Part shown: positions 46,250 to 58,140 of the stretch, piece after piece
How positions within the stretch are numbered: the first letter of the stretch is position 1
How the letters are laid out: every line of letters begins with the position of its first letter
Origin: Zygaena filipendulae
Taxonomy: Eukaryota; Arthropoda; Insecta; Lepidoptera; Zygaenidae
Assembly: GCA_907165275.2 (NCBI GenBank)
Contig: OU015675.1
Location: 2,001,501-2,065,500, forward strand
Direction of reading: 5' to 3'
Length of the DNA stretch: 64,000 nucleotides
Notes under the pieces: generated by a model
Database searches by the model: none
Seen by the model: only the letters and a program-made list of their open reading frames with translations
What the model was told of the DNA's origin: nothing
Translations under genes and position numbers: made by a program

Positions 46250-46345
46250 CCCTCTGCCCCATGAAGTCGTTAAGGCGTGAAAACGTAACAAACAAACAAA
46301 CTCACATTCGCATATTTTATGTTTCGCTAAGGATCAAATGAAATC
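46250..46345 (-). mobile_element. Helitron-like type A fragment
   Basis: 'gtcgttaaggcgtgaaaacg', 'aacaaacaaacaaactcaca', to 'tcgctaaggat'. Confidence 0.5.
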
Positions 46346-46490
46346 AAATCAAATATGCTTTATTGCTCCAGAAGAGAAAATAAAAACTTAAGACAGATAA
46401 AAAGTTAATACAGAGCAAAAGGCGGCCTTATTGCTAGAGGCAATCTTTTCAAGGCAACCTTAAGGTGATAGAGAGCTGTAAATGAAACTA
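46345..46490 (-). mobile_element. LINE 3' UTR and tail (reverse)
   Basis: The complement carries 'agcaataaggccgccttttg', AATAAA and a (TTTGA)n-like tail, matching 40920-41090. Confidence 0.6.
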
Positions 46491-46612
46491 GAAACGGGTG
46501 CTGGGTGCACAACGTAATACCTAGCTGTATACCTACAATATGAGGATTTCGGAAATCTTAGAGCAAACACCTATAAGATATAAGATATAAGATCTATACA
46601 TAATAGTATCTC

Positions 46613-46866
46613 ACCAACTGGCGTTAGTAGTAAACCTGCGTGAGTTTCGGAATTCCCGCAGGAACTTCAAAGTAAAGTTTGTCCAAAAACTAAAACTAAA
46701 AATTCCTGAGAGAGCTGTACCCTTATCACCTAGGGGTATAAAAAATAGCCCATGACCTATTCTCAGACCTATCAAATATACACAATTTCATAAAAATCGG
46801 TCAAGGCGTTTCGGAGGAGTTCGATAACACACTATGACACGAGATTTACATATAGGTAAATTAGAT
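46613..46866 (-). mobile_element. Degenerate Helitron-like element, distinct subfamily
   Basis: 'cgtgagtttcggaattcccg', 'cccatgacctattctcagac' and 'tttcataaaaatcggtcaag' to 'agatttacatatag'. Confidence 0.5.
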
Positions 46867-46899
46867 TTCAATATTTTAATTTTATTATTTTTATTACTA

Positions 46900-47061
46900 T
46901 AATAATATACTTATTAAAAATGAATGTTTGTATGTCTGGCCTCTATGTGTTTCGAAACCATTGGTCCGATTGTAATGAAAATTTAGCGGGTTGTTCTAAC
47001 TGCGTCCGCAAAGGTCCCTGATCCCAAAACTCACGTGGGTGAAACCGCGGGCCACAGCTAG
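46900..47061 (+). mobile_element. Helitron-like element, compact subfamily
   Basis: AT-rich start, 'catctatgtgtttcgaaa'-like core, ending ggtgaaaccgcgggccacagctag. Confidence 0.6.
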
Positions 47062-47137
47062 TATAGTAATAATATAGGTAATATTAATCTTATAGGTATA
47101 TTAATTATCAGTGATATCTAATATTATATATGTATAA

Positions 47138-47368
47138 TCTAATATATATAAATCACGTGTCACGTTGTTTGTCCGCGATGGACTCCGAAACTACTCAACG
47201 GATTTTGATAAAATTTTGTAACCATTCATAAAATGGTCCAACTTAAAAGATAGGATAGTTTTTATCCCGAAATTCCCTCGGGAACTGAAGGACATAGAGT
47301 AACTTTTTTCCCGCAACCTCCGCGGGAACTCCGAAATTACCGCGGATGAAATCGCGAGGGACAGCTAG
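47138..47368 (+). mobile_element. Intact Helitron-like element, type B
   Basis: TCTAATATATATAAATCACG to GGACAGCTAG, 231 bp. About 95% identical to the pair at 16331-16783, so this type has been active fairly recently. Confidence 0.88.
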
Positions 47369-47658
47369 TATATTTATAACGCAGGCCATAACAAGCTGAA
47401 AGCACTTTAATTCGTTTTTTATATATTTTATTTCTTAATAATAATATACCTACATAAAATGTTAACAATAATATTGTGATTTCAATCATATAATTTTTAC
47501 GGCACATTTTGAAAATTTAAATTTTTATCGTTCGGTTTATAAACTAATTTATAGTGTTATTTTAATGACTTTTTTTGTTTTACGACTTTAAAAGCAACAG
47601 TAATATAAAGTTCAAACCGCACGATAGCAACGCGGCTCAAGCGGAAAATATTATCTCA

Positions 47659-47825
47659 CTAGGTGTTCCCCGCAGTTTCACCCGCGTTAATTTCGGAGAT
47701 CCCGCAGGAACTCCTGGACAAAAAGTACCCTGTATCCTCGTCTGTCCCCCTGACAACATGCATGCAAAATTTCACGATAACCAAACGAGTGGTTAAGGCG
47801 TGAAAGCGTCACAAACAAACAAAAA
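47659..47825 (-). mobile_element. Helitron-like element, type A
   Basis: ctaggtgttccccgcagttt to 'cgtcacaaacaaac'; the distal tip is missing. Confidence 0.65.
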
Positions 47826-48165
47826 ACAGCTCTAATAACCACTTTGGGAAAGAAGCTGTTAACTATATGTATCAGTGTTTATCAAAACAAGTCTTGATAA
47901 TTCATTGACATTTTGTAATAAATTAAGTATATTAAAGTATATCTAAAGTCCGTTACACCGAGTTTCATATTAATCTATAGACTAGGTAAGCATAAATAAT
48001 ATTATTAAAAACATTCCAATTCACTTAAGAAATCTATTTATAACATAATCGACAATGCTTGTTTACATGCACAAGAAGTGAGACATTAAGAGACAAGTAA
48101 AAAAAAAAAAAATGTATTTTAAATACAAAATTAAAAAATCTCAATTTTTTAAAGTTTTATTTTTT

Positions 48166-48350
48166 ACTAGCTGTTCCCCTCGGTTTCGCCCGCGTTTATT
48201 TCGGAGTGCCCGCGGGAATTCCAGGAAAAAAATACCTACCCTATGTCATTCTCTATACCCCTGACAATCGTATGTACCTGTGCAACATTTTATTTTGATG
48301 GATTGAACCGTAGAGACGTGAAAACGTAGGTACCAACAAATAAATAGAAT
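48166..48350 (-). mobile_element. Helitron-like element, type A
   Basis: ctagctgttcccctcggttt to 'gtaccaacaaataaatag'. A (TTTC)n run follows at 48358-48382. Confidence 0.65.
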
Positions 48351-48382
48351 AAATAATTTTTCTTTCTTTCTTTCTTTCTTCT

Positions 48383-49137
48383 TACAAACAATATGTTTTT
48401 AAAATAAAAAGAATAATGACAATATTTCAACAAGATACACGAAAAAGTTTTATCTATACTTCATATTATAAGGAATCACGAAGGGGAAACACACGTTATT
48501 AATCGTTCATTTATTTAGTGTTAAAATCACAGCAATCTTTAATTTGCAACATTATTTGTGTGCCCACAAATTAGAGAAAAAGTGTTTTTTTTTTTTATTA
48601 TTATTTTAAATAAAATTTAATAATTTTATTACAAACTTTTAAAGTGTTAAAAAATGTATATTAATTTATTACTTCACGTCTAATTATTATTTGTTTTAAT
48701 ATATATACGTAATTATTTCTATATTCTGCCTTTTTATGTTCCGCTAATTCTGCCTGTGTGTATATTAATTTCATAATGGCCTTGAAACCGCTATACCCAG
48801 CATAGGTGAGAAACTGAGAACTGTGATTGCCCAAACCTAAATTATGCTTAAAATTTTTTTTTACTACAAATCAGGTTTCATTAACTGATGCTAAACGTCT
48901 TTTTTTCGTACCTGCTTTTATGTTAAATACATAATTATGATTTCAATATTGCCTACCTTTTACTATCTAATAAAAAAGCCTATGATCAAAAAATTGAACA
49001 TTAATCCCTAGACAAAAATTCGCTTTGTGATTAATTTTACTGACGTACCTTCCCGATTTAACTTTCGGGCTAAAACAATGAAAATCTAAAATATATATGT
49101 ATTTCCTACAAAAAATATATCAACTGGAGAGGTCATG
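48383..49137. other. AT-rich intergenic DNA
   Basis: No feature recognised. Confidence 0.4.
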
Positions 49138-49480
49138 TAGGGCTGTCATCTTTTTTGCAAAAAATATAGTATTTTTCCGAAAAAAGATGCAAAAATATAG
49201 TACTTTTTAATAATTCCTAATTCAAAAGAAGTTATTGCCCTTGACAGCGTGAAACAGTGCACTATAGTCAAATAAATTGAAGAACCAATCTTTTTTCGAA
49301 TCGATGGAATCTAAGCATTTCGCCACTGCTACTGGCTGACATGAGCTGTCAGTTGGTTTAACTATAAAAAGAAATTTACTGTCACATATAAAACTGACAC
49401 ACACATCACAACATGACCTGCATATTCACATAAATCAAACAGCACTTGCTATAAATCGACAGAGTCGTTAGAATCCAACG
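49138..49480. mobile_element. AGGGCTGTCA-type transposon fragment
   Basis: 'tagggctgtcatcttttttg' and 'tttttccgaaaaaagatgca' match, inverted, a fragment at 54125-54215 ('aggtggcagccctaact'). The minus strand is open over 49222-49404; the peptide (CQPVAVAKCLDSIDSKKDWF) might come from a transposase but I cannot assign it. Confidence 0.4.
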
Positions 49481-49727
49481 TATTTATTATACTGACATAT
49501 AATATGTTAAATATCACGCTTCCGATTTCTATGATATTCTAATGAGCTTTGATCACAAACATAATATTGTGAATTAGTTGGATAGTGCTCATAAAGGCTC
49601 AGGCTAGGGCTGGTAACTGTCAGTCATAGAGTTATCATAATTATTATAATAGGAAACTATAATAAGGATTGAGAAAGAACTGTATAGGGGGAAGACTACT
49701 GGTGACAGTAGAGCGTGATGACTCTTT

Positions 49728-49870
49728 TTAACCGACTTCCAAAAAGGAGGAGGTTATGCATTCGGCTGTGTGCATGTTTTTCAACTATATTATTGTATTG
49801 CAGTATTTTCGGAGTTCCCGCGGGAATTCCGGCTCACAATATAGCCTATGTTACTCAGGGATAGTGAAGC
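49728..49870. mobile_element. Short dispersed-repeat fragments
   Basis: 'taaccgacttccaaaaagga' with 'ggaggttatgcattcggctg' is a repeat start common in insect genomes; 49805-49870 is a Helitron scrap (cggagttcccgcgggaattc). Confidence 0.45.
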
Positions 49871-50163
49871 ATTATAATGGTAATGGATTAAAAACATATT
49901 TAGTCATTTGTGTCGAAGTGTTTTATCAATAATTTGAAAAGGCAAAATCGTGTCTATTATTTTTTTTACTATATCTAACTCACGTTAGAAATGGAATTTT
50001 GATTTTTTTACCCTGTCATCATGCCCAAATAATCTGAAAGTGAGAGTACAACTTGTGTTCTAATTCGAGTCTGAGTTAGCCCGCCCACATAGAGATTATA
50101 TCCTACACACCCTTAACGATAGGGTAGTCTTGAGGCCCATTAAAAAGGCTGATTTATGATCAA

Positions 50164-50510
50164 CTAGCTGTGCCTCGCGGTTTCATCGGCGTAAGTTTCG
50201 GAATTCCCGCAGGAAATTTTTTTCCTATAATAAAAGTAACCTAAGTTACTTCTTATAATATCAGCTATCTGCCAGTGAAAGTCCCATTAAAATCGGTCCA
50301 GCCGTTTCAGGGATTAGCCGGAACAAACAGACAGATAGACAGACAGGCAGACAGATATACAAATAGACAGATATTTTTTTTTATGTAAGTACCTACCTAC
50401 CGTATATATACTTTCGTATGCATTTATTCACATAAAGTGAAATCTGTTAATTTGGAATTACAAACAGACACTGTAATTTTATTTATATGTAGGTATATAA
50501 ATAGATTAAT
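50164..50510 (-). mobile_element. Helitron-like element, type D, full length
   Basis: ctagctgtgcctcgcggttt, then 'aatcggtccagccgtttcag', 'ggattagccggaacaaacag', an (AGAC)n run and 'ttatttatatgtaggtatat'. Its sibling piece is 32343-32575. Confidence 0.7.
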
Positions 50511-50745
50511 TGTGTGTTAAAATATATTAAAAATTTTAAAAAGATCTTTAGTTGCTAACCCTAACGACGTATATAATTGCATTATATTCCGCTAAAGAAG
50601 TTATTACCCAGACAACATTCATCTGGTGCTAGTACTACTTACTTCTAAATATCGTATCATAATTTTGTAAGTTGTTCTTTAATAAGCTAACTAGTAACTA
50701 TGTATTTAAAAGAAAAAATAAAGATAGGCATTATATTTGTTAACT

Positions 50746-50993
50746 GGACATAGATAAGCGATAGTGTGTTATCCCACACTGGAGAAATTTCGAGTAAATC
50801 GTGTTTTAAAATTATAGCGCCATTTTCTGCCAACATTTTTTATGTTCAATATTTAGTTACATATAATATAATACATATAATACAATGTAATAAGGGAAAC
50901 ACATTATTAAAAAACGTTCTGTAACTCTCAATAAATGGTTCTGAATAGATAACCTAATTTTGTGGGTTAACATGTTATTGCTTATCTGCGTCC
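50746..50993. mobile_element. GGAC-ended MITE with 4-bp target duplication (copy 3)
   Basis: 248 bp, opposite orientation to copies 1 and 2, with AACT on both flanks (50742-50745, 50994-50997). More diverged, with a short AT-rich insertion (tataatataatacatataat). Confidence 0.85.
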
Positions 50994-50997
50994 AACT

Positions 50998-51552
50998 AAT
51001 CATTTGATTTTTTACATTTAGTTTCAACATTATTACATATTATTTTTCCTCGGTTTTGCAATATTTAAAATACGTATTTTAATCTAAATATCAAATAAAA
51101 GCTCTACGGCAGCAGAATTATAAATCAATTTCATATTTACTTTACGGTTCAAGATTAATGTCAAGTTTTTGTCAATATTTATACCAATTCAGTTTTAATC
51201 TTACGCTAAAAAACACTAATCCGTGTTTTATCCACGAAATAAATTTATATAACAATCAAATCTAATTATAAAGCAAGTAAATAAGAGTTGTGCAAAAAAT
51301 CATATGAAATTAATCTGTCAATCTTAACTGGGTATTATAAATTACATTAGGTATAAAATACTAATCTCCATTAAGGTCCTAGAAAATGTCAGGTTTTTTG
51401 CACCGAACTGTACCTACAAATATTTAAGTAGGGTATTAAGGCATGAGATCGAAGAATTCATAAATCTTTAGAAGCGAAACTTCGGTAAATTCTTACTTAA
51501 TACGAATGTGACGTATAAGTCGTGAAAGCGTAACAAACAAAAAAAACTCACA
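50998..51552. other. AT-rich intergenic DNA
   Basis: A Helitron scrap at 51480-51552 (gtcgtgaaagcgtaacaaac); otherwise nothing recognised. Confidence 0.35.
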
Positions 51553-51650
51553 TTTCTGGGGGCACGGTAGTGCCCCCGCCAAGACGAGCCAGCAAAGCGC
51601 AAGGGCACTACCTACCTTTTCTCGAAGCGTTTCGTCGTTTTTTTGAACCC
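51553..51650. repeat. Dispersed repeat with GGGGGCAC/GTGCCCCC hairpin
   Basis: The stem GGGGGCAC-GGTA-GTGCCCCC is followed by 'gccaagacgagccagcaaag' and 'ttctcgaagcgtttcgtcgt'. I recall this layout as a common lepidopteran repeat. Confidence 0.5.
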
Positions 51651-52439
51651 TTGTAACTTCTTATTTTCTATTTTTGTTTTAATAGCTGTCCATCCACCAA
51701 TCCTTCTGTTCTTGTTACCAAATTTCTTGGTAGATTACCTAATTCCTTCATCAGTCTGCAGGTATCCTGCTTAACGAAAGCACCTACTGTTTGTATCGGG
51801 ATAAAAAGTATTATAAACACAACATAATATTCTATTTGCATAACCAAATCAGTTCATTCATTTTTAACCGACTTCATTAATCTCAAACAAACAAACGTAC
51901 GTTTACATTAGTATGAAATAGGAAGTCTAAATGCTAGTAATTACGATTATAATAAGTGTCAGTTTTTTTAACGTCACTGTACTATCAAATATGAGAACCG
52001 CACACACTGCTTTATTCATAAAACATTTAAAGAATTTTAACCAAAGTTATGTTTGGTCACTGGTGGTTCGTTAATATTTGTTGGTAAAATGCACTCTTAC
52101 TATAAAAAATTACCCAACGCACAAAATCTTGATTCACTTTTGATCTCCGCTTCCACTTGTTCCTTGTAACAGCGATCCAGCGATCCAGTGCTCGGATTCG
52201 ATAATCGTTTGTGTCGAACATAACCTCCTCTACCCACTTCGGGTGGTTACAATTCGATAATTATTGTAATCAGTTGCTCCCACAGTTTATCCGACGAGAC
52301 AAGATTGACGATTATGCTAATTATATTGTGCTATTTAGCAAGCGCAAGCTATATCGCATAATAATCGCAGGGATACAGACGGTTTTTTTTTTCTTTTGCA
52401 ATAGCTATGTCGTAGCTAACTAGTTTTAGCCGTTCAATA
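51651..52439. other. Intergenic; one weak exon-like stretch
   Basis: 51690-51765 (plus) is open between an acceptor (tttgttttaatag) and CTGCAG/gtatcc, about 25 codons (CPSTNPSVLVTKFLGRL). It is not linked to other exons. Confidence 0.2.
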
Positions 52440-52762
52440 GGGATGTTGACTACTATTGAAAATCAAAATTCTAATTAGTGCGTCAGTTAGAAATTAAAAA
52501 AACAATAGACACGTATTTTTTGCTTTTTTAAATAAATTAAAATATACAGAGATAAAGCGCCTTAAAGTTTAGGGTGAGGAGGTCGTGACGTCACTAACCA
52601 CAAAACCGCCATACAAACTGTCAGAATAGTGACGTCACGCGAAATTTCAACTCAATATATCGCTGTTATTTTTTGATTACGTAAAAAAAGAAAAAATACG
52701 TGTCCAATATTTTTTAATAATCTACAAGACGGACTAAAAAATAAAAATTAGTCAACATGCCC
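52440..52762. mobile_element. MITE carrying two TGACGTCA sites (copy C, complete)
   Basis: Left GGGATGTTGACTA and right (other strand) GGGCATGTTGACTA. TGACGTCA at 52586-52593 and 52630-52637. The best-preserved ends of the family. Confidence 0.8.
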
Positions 52763-53287
52763 ATTAACGGCCAGTGTTTTGTTCAATACTAAGAAAACAA
52801 AACGCCACTGTTTTGTATTAGAGAGCACAGCCAAGTTAGGTTAGAACCATATATGTGACCACAACAGAGTCGAATGGTTCCGAAATCCCATATCCGATGG
52901 GCGATGTGCGAGCGAGCACCCAACTACAGCGCATTTCCTTTTGTCGGTTAATACTTAATACCAAGAAAAGTATTAGTTTTAGTATTTCTATACCTATATT
53001 GCCCTACCGACGAACAAACAAACTTTTCCTCTTCGTAGAAAGCTACATAAGTTAATCGAGATCAATTAATACAAGTTATTAAAGGGTCAGCTGGAAAGTC
53101 CGGTAACTTAACACTGAATTAAATCGTTAAATAAATATCTCTAGCGAATAAATACATAATATTACATGCTTCCAGCTTATCTTTCTTTCTTTTATTATAA
53201 ATATTAATTAACTACCTGATTTCCCACTTTTGTAAATATGTCAACACTTTGAACAGTCTTTGAATCTTGCATTTGCATTAGTAATAA
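52763..53287. other. Intergenic; contains a shared repeat block
   Basis: 52833-52925 matches the internal part of the element at 976-1240 ('gagtcgaatggttccgaaat'). Confidence 0.4.
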
Positions 53288-53887
53288 CTAGTTGTGCCCG
53301 AGGTTTCACCCGCGTTAATTTTAGAGTTACCGCGGAAATTCCGGGATAAAAAGTGCCCTATGTGTTAATCTGATGTATAGGCTATATTATCGTAGTTTCA
53401 TTTAAATTCATTCAGTAGTTTTTGCGTGAAAGAGTATGTTAATCTGATGTATAGGCTATATTATCGTAGTTTCATTTAAATTCATTCAGTAGTTTTTGCG
53501 TGAAAGAGTATGTTAATCTGATGTATAGGCTATATTATCGTAGTTTCATTTAAATTCATTCAGTAGTTTTTGCGTGAAAGAGTATGTTAATCTGATGTAT
53601 AGGCTATATTATCGTAGTTTCATTTAAATTCATTCAGTAGTTTTTGCGTGAAAAAGTATGTTAATCTGATGTATAGGCTATATTATCGTAGTTTCATTTA
53701 AATTCATTCAGTAGTTTTTGCGTGAAAGAGTATGTTAATCTGATGTATAGGCTATATTATCGTAGTTTCATTTAAATTCATTCAGTAGTTTTTGCGAGAA
53801 AGAGTAACAAACATCCATCCATCCATCCATCCATTCATCCATCCATACATTCTTACAAACTTTCGCGTTTATAATATTAGTAGGATA
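53288..53887 (-). mobile_element. Helitron-like element with an expanded internal 74-bp array
   Basis: The ends are ctagttgtgcccgaggtttc and cgtttataat/attagtaggat. Between them, 53363-53806 is six head-to-tail 74-bp units, followed by a (CCAT)n run at 53811-53850. The related element at 28377-29651 has the unit only once. Confidence 0.88.
53363..53806. repeat. 74-bp minisatellite, six units
   Basis: Units begin TGTTAATCTGATGTATAGGC at 53363, 53437, 53511, 53585, 53659 and 53733. Only single-base variants are seen (gaaaaagt in unit 4, gcgagaaa in unit 6), so the expansion is recent. Confidence 0.95.
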
Positions 53888-54556
53888 GTAGGATTTTCAC
53901 AGACTGACCACAGTGTTTAAATATTAATTTTGCTGACTGTATTTATTAAGAATAATGCTTCTATTATTTTTAACTACACTTACTAATTTTCATTCGCGGA
54001 CCCCGCCCAATTTTATTTTATCGTAACTTGTATTACACTCGAATCCGCATGAACATCCACATTGATTAATGCGATTAATGCGGATGCGGATGCAGATATC
54101 CAAATTTATGTGAAAGCTCCGCATTTACGGAAAATAAGTATGTACTACTTCTTGCATCTTTTTTCGGAAAAATACTATTTTTTTACAATAAATAAAAAGG
54201 TGGCAGCCCTAACTATAACTGACTGGCATTGTATCAAGGCAGTAACAATTCAATAAGATATAAATGTTAATTACTATTATTAATTAAACTACACACTGCA
54301 TCCAACGCGGAGATTAATCTATTAGAGTCAATTGTTGCACGAACCAACACGTCTGGTTAACAATATCTACTGCGAATTGAAAAACTAACAGAAATATTAT
54401 GTATAATACCAATGATATTGTAACAAAATTTAAGTAGATAAGTAGGTACGTAGCTATTACGATGCCGGCGTATGAAAATTTAATAAGATGGTTGCTTGAC
54501 TCTAGATTAGATTCTTAACATTAATTAAGTATATACGTACCAAATATTATACATTA
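53888..54556. other. Intergenic DNA
   Basis: 54125-54215 is an inverted fragment of the 49138 repeat. No gene recognised. Confidence 0.35.
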
Positions 54557-54849
54557 CTAGCTATTCCCCTAGGTTTCACCCACGTTAATTTCGGAGTTCC
54601 GGCGGGAATTCCGAGAAAAAAACAACATATAGGCAGCTTGACTTTGTTCGACACTTCCAATGACCATTGATATGTTTCAATTTTCAACCAATTTACAAAA
54701 TATAACCTTGACAATTTATATACCCGAACCTTCCTCATAAATCACTCTATCTATTGGTGAAAACCGCATAAAAATTCGTTGAGTTGTTTCTGAGTATATC
54801 GCGAATATACAGACAGACGCGGCAGGGGACATTGTTTTATAATATGTAG
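54557..54849 (-). mobile_element. Helitron-like element, type C, with long centre
   Basis: ctagctattcccctaggttt; then 'ggtgaaaaccgcataaaaat', 'gagtatatcgcgaatataca' and 'ttgttttataatatgtagag'. Confidence 0.65.
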
Positions 54850-54869
54850 AGATGGAACTAGGTGTGTAC

Positions 54870-55042
54870 CTAATATATTATGTTTTATAGCCGGCGTCAA
54901 CGCATCGACAGTGCGGTGTATATTATCGGAAAGCGTGCGAGTTGCGACTTTGAGCGATATCTCACACACTGATGTTGTAAACGTCTCGGGCCCATGTAGG
55001 ATGTATTGCACGTCAATGGACGCGTGATTAGTGGAGCTGTTA
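54870..55042. other. GC-richer island open on both strands
   Basis: The minus strand is open over about 57 codons between 'aaagtaacag' and TTAG/gtacac (DVQYILHGPETF, CEISLKVATRTL). The plus strand is open over about 43 codons from 'gttttatag'. One of these may be a real exon, but the sequence does not decide which. Confidence 0.25.
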
Positions 55043-55405
55043 CTTTACAACATCAAACGTACAACACTAACGCATATCTATGTATACAGTCATGTCGCAG
55101 ATAATTTGTATAAATCGTTCGTTTACAAAAGACAAGGAATCTTATAAAAAAACATTTGAAATTAAAATTCACATCAATAAAGAAATAATATTTACCTAAT
55201 TTTACCAAAGTATGAGACAAGCCGGGACGTATTAAACTCGTATGAATAATATTATTATACAGTACACATACTGTTTCAAAAGCTATCCCAGTAAATAATT
55301 TTATGTAAAAAAAACACTATACCTACAAACATACCTACAATAGAACGTCTTTGCCTACATTGAATTAGAGTATAATACAATTTTGGCCTCAGTTACAACT
55401 TCGGG

Positions 55406-55693
55406 ATATCGTCGCTGCGCGTGCGAATCCGCGTAAGAGCAACTTGTAAAGTCCGCGTATTTGCTTTTTGACAGGAGGAGGAAAAAACTTAATATCTCGG
55501 CGATTTCAATTCATATTGCCGACTGAACTTAACAGATTGTGCTTTACAACTTTCTTTATTGGAAAATAACGTAAATTTACCCGTAGTTTTCTTAGATTTT
55601 GTACTAAGTCACTTATTTGAACTTTGCGCGTTTTAATGTTACGCGGTATTTACAAATTGCTCTTACGCGGATTTGCACGCGCAGCGACGATAT
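55406..55693. mobile_element. 288-bp TIR element (ATATCGTCGCTGCGCGTGC ends)
   Basis: About 55-bp inverted ends with few mismatches, continuing through 'aatccgcgtaagagcaa' to 'ccgcgta'. No coding capacity; target duplication unclear. Confidence 0.72.
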
Positions 55694-56329
55694 GGCTTTT
55701 TCAAAAAACCACTATCACGTTTTGAGTACATCGCAAAATAAGCCGCCTTACTTTTGACGCAATCGAATATGAGATCGCAGGATCGAAACGGAATCATTAA
55801 GTAAATAAATAAGGAAATAGTGATTTGAAACTTGTCAACATAAACATCCATTTTTATTGACTTGTCGGATGTCATCTTTAGACATTAATAAGATTTCAAT
55901 GATTGATTTCGATCTCAAAAGTATGTCTATGTCTAAAATGAGATCGAGATGAAATCAAGTCGAAGTCAAATCAAAATCAGCCTCAAATAATTTTCAAGAG
56001 TTAGCCTGCAGTTGACAGCAAGTAACAGTTGTAAACAGATAAATTTTAAAAATTGCTTTATTAAAATATCTTCTGTAAACGGAACGCATTATAAATATTA
56101 CAAGCGACATGCATTAACTTCTCACACCATCTGTGCAAAGCAATTTCTGTTTTATACGCGTCTTTCACACAACACTAATTGAGCAGTGTTCGTGGATCAG
56201 AAATCTTGATGGGTCTCGATTACACTCGTATTACAGAGAAAGACGCAATGGACATAAAAATAGGTGCCAACTCTGCTGAAATCTATGGCGTTAAATTATG
56301 AAATCAACAATTTCATTCACTACCTAATA
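55694..56329. other. Intergenic DNA
   Basis: No feature recognised apart from a purine-rich 'gagatcgagatgaaatcaag' patch near 55935. Confidence 0.35.
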
Positions 56330-56515
56330 GCTAGTGCTCACGGGTTCACCCACGTTAATTTTGGAATTCCCGCAGTAATTCCGGGATAAAAAGTGCCCTA
56401 TGTCCTTTCTTGTAGCCTTGACCGCGTGTATGCAAAATTTCAGGACGATCGATTGAGTAGTTACGGCGTGAAAGCGTAACAAACAAAACATTCGCATTTA
56501 TAATAAGTACATAGG
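56330..56515 (-). mobile_element. Helitron-like element, type A
   Basis: ctagtgctcacgggttcacc to 'catttataataagtacataggat'; the core motifs are intact. Confidence 0.7.
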
Positions 56516-57889
56516 ATTTATTTAATGTCAATACATACAGTCTTGCATAGGCTCGTGTAAATTCAAAAAACAATTGGAGTGAGACTTCTTCGAGCACGGT
56601 GTCTAATAAAATTTATTACGTTACTCTATTTACTAATATTATATAAAGTGTGAATAAGTGTTGGAATAGTAACAGCACTAGGGCCTTCTTAAAACAGTGA
56701 CTCAAAATGGCGTTCGAATTACCGTTTCACCAAGAACGATTACAATCTTTGTCTGATATAACAATAATCGTTAATTTATAACGTTTTAAAAATGCGGTCG
56801 TTACCACAGAGCAAATAAATTAACTAGAGAGGACATGTAGGCGGGGCAGGCGCGCTACTGTTGCAAAGAAAGTTAGAGCAAATGCTCTAACTTGCCTAAA
56901 ACTTCTTTTGCTACCATCCCAAGTATATTCGCCACAATATTCCCAAAACTGTGAATTTTGATAACAGTGACTAAGTAAAAACATAACCATAAAGTGTTTA
57001 ATACATTTTTCTTTACCTTAATGAATGTTTTAGTGCGTAATAAATAGTTTTGTGTGCGAAATTCACGCGGCGACACTGGTTTTCATTTGCTTTCACACTA
57101 AAATAAGTTGATGTCCCTTCTATCTGTTATTTTCTGTTCTGTGTTCGTTACGCAATCCGATCAAATTATAGACGCGGCTTCACACTTGAATTTCTACCGC
57201 TTAAACGTCGATAAAATACAGTTTCAATGTCATTTTATTGGTGGACCATTAATTACGATACTTGTTCGGTTAGGGAACCGCTCTTTCTTGTTTATTACGT
57301 CTGTGATTCAATCAACAGTAAATCGTAAAATTTTACTAATACGTCTGTGATTCAATCAACTGTGAATCGTAAAATTTGACTGTATAAAAAAAAGGAATTG
57401 GACAATCTCAATAAACTTGTCATTGACTGTATCTTTACTTATTTTTACATCACTGTCAAGGGCCGGAATCGACGAACGAAGAAAAAATAAGGTTAAAACA
57501 ATTAGGTTATTTCTTTAAACTTTATTAATTTGTTTATTTCCTTTTTTTTGGTTTTGGGTCAACATAATGATTGGCGGGTAATCGGTTTCAAGAGCTGTTT
57601 TCCGTACATCTCTTCGTACTTTGTCTGAAATAAAGCATTGGACACTCGAGGGCTGCCTTCAGAAACGTCACCCACAGGAAGAGGGTTGGATGTGAATCAG
57701 GAGATAGTGCTCCCGGGTGAAGTGCAGTTCCTGTAATTTTCTGAACGACTAGCGGATTGTTGTGCAGGCCACCCAAAAACAAAATGGTCGAATTTGACGA
57801 ATGAAAAAGAAAATTTTGGTGCTTGCAATGGGCTAGTTAACGAATTACTTTTAGTCAGTCTTGTCACAGATAATATAATACTATATTAA
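56516..57889. other. Intergenic DNA with a short tandem duplication
   Basis: 57296-57383 holds two 44-bp units (tacgtctgtgattcaatcaa). 56855-56900 contains the palindrome TTAGAGCAAATGCTCTAA next to a GC-rich 'ggcggggcaggcgcgctact', perhaps a transposon end. No exon supported. Confidence 0.35.
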
Positions 57890-58140
57890 TCTTGTAAATT
57901 AATAAAAAAAATTGAATATGTATTATTTTTTTACGTAATCTAAAAAAAAACGGCGATACATTGAGTTAGAATTTCACGTGACGTCTTTCGAGAGCTTATA
58001 CCGGTTAATGACGTCACGAGCCCCCACCCTAAATTTTAATGCATGTACATTTCATTAATTTGAAAAAGCAATAAATACGTGTCTATTGTTCTTTTATTTT
58101 GTGACGGACACGACGGATTTTCAAAAGTCGTCATTCCTAT
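57890..58140 (-). mobile_element. MITE with TGACGTCA site (copy D, decayed)
   Basis: A reverse copy of the family: 'gtgacggacacgacggattt' at one end and 'acggcgatacattgagttag' inside. One TGACGTCA remains (58009-58016); the other has become TGACGTCT. Confidence 0.65.

Noticed and set aside
49222..49404. 60-codon minus-strand frame
   Set aside because: Inside a dispersed repeat; no family assignment possible, so not called as a gene.
53363..53806. Regular 74-bp repeats resembling an array
   Set aside because: The repeats are directly adjacent with no spacers, in a eukaryotic Helitron; not a CRISPR array.
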